Shown here: one piece after another, positions 60,391 through 64,000 of the stretch | How positions within the stretch are numbered: position 1 is the first letter of the stretch | Layout of the letters: the number at the start of each line of letters is the position of its first letter | From: Volvox africanus | Taxonomy: Eukaryota > Chlorophyta > Chlorophyceae > Chlamydomonadales > Volvocaceae | DNA: 64,000 nucleotides | Reading direction: 5' to 3' | Assembly: GCA_030268105.1 (NCBI GenBank) | Contig: BSDZ01000023.1 | Coordinates: 124,001 to 188,000, forward strand | Notes under the pieces: model-generated | The model's input: only the letters and a program-made list of their open reading frames with translations | Databases searched by the model: none | What the model was told of the DNA's origin: nothing | Translations under genes and position numbers: made by a program

Positions 60391-63300
60391 ATGGCGCGGA
60401 CTGCCTATATCGCCCTACTGTTTGCGACAGCGCTGGCGGTTGGATGGTGAGTACGGTGCTACCAACTGACTATACTTGCCGAAGGTTGTGCACCAAGCAA
60501 ATTTTAATGGATAATGATGTTGTCCCTAATTTACTTTGTAGCATACATGACACTTTGTGTAGGAATGTAATTTTTGCTACAATTCGTAGCCTTTCCTAGT
60601 CATGATAAAGGTCTGATCTACCATAAGAATGTCCCGTTTGTAATTTAAAATATCTTCACATTTCTGTATTCTAATGCTTCCAGGGTCTCCAATGCGGATC
60701 CGGAGGAATACTATGAGGAATACGTCGCTCAGGGAATCCAGACCGGTACCATTTCTCTGTTTCCATACCGCTCCTGTAACACATCTAATGGCGCATATCG
60801 TTTGGCGCCTGTTTGGGTACCTCTGGGCGGCGGCAAGTACTGCTTCACTATTCGGGTCAACCAGGACGCGCAGTCCTGCTCGGGTGCCTGCTGCACCTCC
60901 GGACTGCACAAAATTGAAGTGAGTCACGATAAGATGTTCTGATAGTAATATCCGGTGTCCGTCATACCATATCATGCCAATAAGCTGCAGTTGCGCACAA
61001 GCAAACGAAAAAAAATTGGACATTTAAGTGAATTCTGTATGCTTTTTATTTCCAATTTTCGTGTAGTCCCCTCTGCTAATTCCATATTTCTACCCGTACA
61101 GTTCAATGTGTCCAGCAGCTGCCTGGTGGCCGGCTCTTCCGTGACCGCCACTCTCAACGGAGTGCCCACACGGGTCGGCCCGTCCCTCGATAAGCCTCCT
61201 CTCGGTCCCGTCGGTAGCACTGCCCTGAAGATCACCCAGCTGGGGCTGGACCCGGTGACAGCTCAGGGCGCGCAGCTGTGCATCACCCTCAAGCCCAACC
61301 GGGCCCGCCAGGGCTGTACCACCCTGGAGCAACTGTGCTCGTCACCGGGCTTCCCTGCCGGAACCTGTACGGTCGCGACGTTCGACGTCGCCTGCGACTG
61401 CTGCCCCGTCACCCAAGTCATTCAGGCTCGCCCGCCGCCGCCTCCACCACCACCACCTCCGCCTCCTCCGCCTCCACCGCCGTCGCCACCTCCACCACCG
61501 CCACCATCGCCACCTCCGCCTCCGCCACCATCGCCACCTCCGCCTCCGCCTCCATCGCCACCTCCGCCCCCGCCTCCATCGCCACCTCCACCTGTCGTAC
61601 CCATGTACCGCTATTGCGAAGTATGTGTCGCTGCCAAGCTGGTGCCTCCTGCCAACGACGTCCGGCCCTACCGCTTTGATGCTGCCACCTGCGCCACCAT
61701 CCAGCAGAATATCGCCGATGCCATGAACGCTGCATTGAACGTCTCAAGCATCAGCCCCGTCTTTGCGCCATTTTCCCCGAATAGCACGAACTGCTTTAAT
61801 GACACGGTCCTGACATGTGGCCTCTTCAACGGCTTGGAAGTCAGCACGCTGGAGAGCCTCTTTAGTGAGGTTTCGGGTCTGCTGCCCTCTTTCATCGAGG
61901 TAGCGGCCGGTGGCAGTGTCTGCAACCCGCGGCTTGAGGGCTACTCGGTGGAGATCACAACGGACGGCAACAGCTGCCTGGATGTTTCTCAGTCCGCCAG
62001 CTGCTTCTTGCCACCTCAACCCTTCCCCAACTGCACGTGAGTGTATATAGCCATACGTACCTCCACCTCTACCTCCACCTGGTTATATTCGCGTTTGTAT
62101 TTGTCTGGATATCTACCTGTTTCCCTCTTTATCTAAATGTTTTTGCGCCTCTGTTTTCGAAGTCGAGCTCTTTGCACCGGGTACCGGAGCCCATTACGTA
62201 ATGGATAGAAATCTCTTGTTGTTGCGATTGATTGTGTGACCCGTCGCACATTCTTCTTCCTGCATGTCCAGGTGCAATACGACCCAAGGTGTCCTTCCCT
62301 TCCTTGTCTCGCCGAGCTACTACTCCCGCTCCAGTCCATTCTTCGGATCCTCCGTCACAGAGTACTGCTTTGGCATCAATACCTTGCCGACAGCCAACAT
62401 CGTGCCGGTGAGGAAAGGGCCAGTGTAGTGCGTGGCGATGGTGAAAGGACCCGAAAACGGGTTCTTATACGGCAACCGCGCTACACGTAGTTGCCTTGGA
62501 CGTAGTTTGGGGTTCATGATTTGAAACCGCTAAATGGAACCAACCGCAGCAGCTTGGCAAATGATGTTGCCATGCATTACGCCCCGCGACTTTCATGGAC
62601 TTGCTGTATTACGAGCCAGCCATTACTAATCTCGTAGATGCCATCTGAACAGTTGCATCCGCCTGACGTGCAGCCGTGCGTGTGGTCGGTTCCTTAGGGT
62701 CACCTTTCAGCGCTGATCAGAACCTTCTCTGGACATCCATCTCCCTTGCCCTTCTCCCGCAGAGCACCTGCTACACGGCTAACGACAAGCTTGCCAAGAT
62801 TGAGTGGTACACTGGTAAGCAACAATGCCGGTGCGCGCTTGTCTGTGGAGATGTGTATATGTGTGTGTGTGTTAAGTGGTGTCCAAACAGCCATGTCGGT
62901 GTCGCTACATAACATGAATACGCTAACCCATCACACATTGGCCACGACGGCCAGCCTTTCCCCAGGCAGCTTGACGGAGCTTAAGCGGGGCTCTCTACCC
63001 AGTCCGTAGCTTTTGTTACAGTTATAACACCCTGAAAGTATAATCAACCACAGCATTCGATAAAAACGCCGCTGAGACCAGCAAACCACTTCTCCTTCTC
63101 CCTCGCAGATGACGCCATGCGGTCCGTGGTGAAGGGCTACACCATTACCCCAGCCGGCGGCGCCAGTAAGAAGGTCTTCCCCAGCTGGGGAGCGCTTGGG
63201 ACCTCGACAATGAAAGGTGCGTGGTGATTGCCGTACGAATTGAACTGGGACGAGACATGGGGGTGCCACGTGTGTTCCAACACCCGGCTGGGATCGGATA

Positions 63301-64000
63301 GGCCGCTGGAATCCCTCCTGGCCAACGTACCCAGACCATGACTCCTACCACGGTATATAGGTGTAGCCTGCATGCCCGCCTTTAAATAGCGTCACATCGC
63401 ATCGCATCGTGTAACTAGGTCACGTTAGTTCCTCCAACCAAATATGTAACTCGGTACTGATGGTTGACGCCGTGTTCCCTCTGTCCCCCCCCTTTCCACA
63501 CACACAATTGAATTTCCAAACTGATTCGTCGCTCGTCACGTCGTCCTCCAGTCACCCTCAACTGGACGGATCTGGAGGCCAAGGGCGGTCTGGTTTGTGT
63601 GGCGGTGCAGAAGCCCTACACCATGGCAAATTTGTGCAAGGGGGCGCCAGGCCAATGGTAGGCATAAAGCGGGGTATATAACGCCAGGGAGAAACAGCTA
63701 TGTGACGCAGCTTTGACGTGCTATCGCCATTTCTTGGAATAGTACTTGGGCACCGGCTGCGGCGCCGTCGCTGCTGGTAACAACCCTCCATGCATGCCGC
63801 CACGCACCATGCCGGCGGGCTAACAATATCTGTTCCCATGTGCACCGAACAGATCGCGCACAGGCGCCTTCCTGATGTTGTCACTGTGCATGCCCCTGCC
63901 TACGCACCCACCCCGCACACCCAGCCCTCTATCTCTCTCACACACGCACACATCACCGACCTTCCCAACCCCCTTCCGCCCGCGCAGCTACGCCAGTCTG
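60391..64000 (+). CDS. Pherophorin D with long proline spacer, 8 exons (last exon cut by window edge)
   Basis: Exons 60391-60446, 60684-60918, 61102-62036, 62272-62407, 62763-62814, 63109-63216, 63552-63657 and the start of exon 8 at 63988. 547 codons are visible; by comparison about 20 more are expected. The signal peptide is residues 1-19 ([15 protein letters not shown]), then VSNAD. The N-terminal domain runs to about residue 207. The spacer at about 208-261 is a run of 17 prolines followed by repeated Ser-Pro7 blocks, the classic SPn motif of hydroxyproline-rich cell-wall proteins. The C-terminal domain starts [12 protein letters not shown] and is nearly identical to gene C in exon 3, whereas exons 4 and 6 and the end of intron 3 are nearly identical to gene A. 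A matrix structural role is inferred from the family. Confidence 0.92.
61434..61592 (+). repeat. Coding minisatellite for the SPn spacer of gene D
   Basis: CCN-rich tract with a 24-bp period in its right half, each unit encoding Ser plus seven Pro, four times over. Its antisense strand gives a glycine- and alanine-rich open frame that is not a gene. Confidence 0.9.
62081..62411 (+). repeat. Block shared with gene A and B (end of intron 3 plus exon 4)
   Basis: Nearly identical to 4757-5087 and its B counterpart, including 190 bp of intron, although the rest of intron 3 in gene D (235 bp in all) lacks the long repeat-filled part present in A and B. Confidence 0.88.

Noticed and set aside
61422..61747. 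Gly- or Ala/Glu-rich minus-strand open frames
   Set aside because: Antisense of the proline spacer of gene D.

Overview
The window looks like nuclear DNA of a multicellular volvocine green alga (Volvox or a close relative). It carries four split genes for pherophorins, the secreted hydroxyproline-rich extracellular-matrix proteins of that group. Introns have GT..AG ends, and the spacers are rich in CA, TA, TATC and CAC microsatellites. The species call is an inference from gene content; no ribosomal or organellar marker is present.

Layout. Gene A (1914-7421), gene B (12837-19692), gene C (51379-56285) and gene D (60391 to beyond the right edge) are all on the + strand. They share one eight-exon plan with identical intron phases. 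Each has a short signal peptide ending in Gly-Trp, an N-terminal Cys-rich pherophorin domain, a proline spacer of variable length inside exon 3, and a C-terminal pherophorin domain spread over exons 3-8. The copies are mosaics. A and B share about 2 kb, including an intron, almost base for base. D combines C-like and A-like blocks. All four starts are preceded by a related promoter module.

Between B and C (26445-48689) is a nest of three copies of one Ty3/gypsy chromovirus-type LTR retrotransposon (about 7.47 kb, LTRs 824-825 bp). The host copy O1 (minus strand, target duplication gttgt) was hit by O2 (plus strand, 29115-36585, duplication cccgc) in its pol gene. It was also hit by O3 (minus strand, 39612-47084, duplication ctggt) in its gag gene. 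O3 looks intact. O2 has two CGA-to-TGA nonsense changes relative to O3. O1 is split and carries a 181-bp frameshifting deletion. In every copy gag and pol lie in the same frame, separated only by a UAG codon, so Gag-Pol is probably made by stop-codon readthrough.

Other items of interest are a bacterial MiaB-like radical-SAM coding fragment inside intron 5 of gene C, a second foreign-looking open fragment inside a repeat in intron 4 of gene B, a hairpin-dense 0.6-kb block at 22251-22830, a fold-back MITE-like element, and several dispersed and tandem repeats. The remaining intergenic DNA (roughly 0.2-1.8, 7.4-12.7, 19.7-26.4, 48.7-51.2 and 56.3-60.3 kb) holds no gene I can support. No tRNA, rRNA or CRISPR was recognised.
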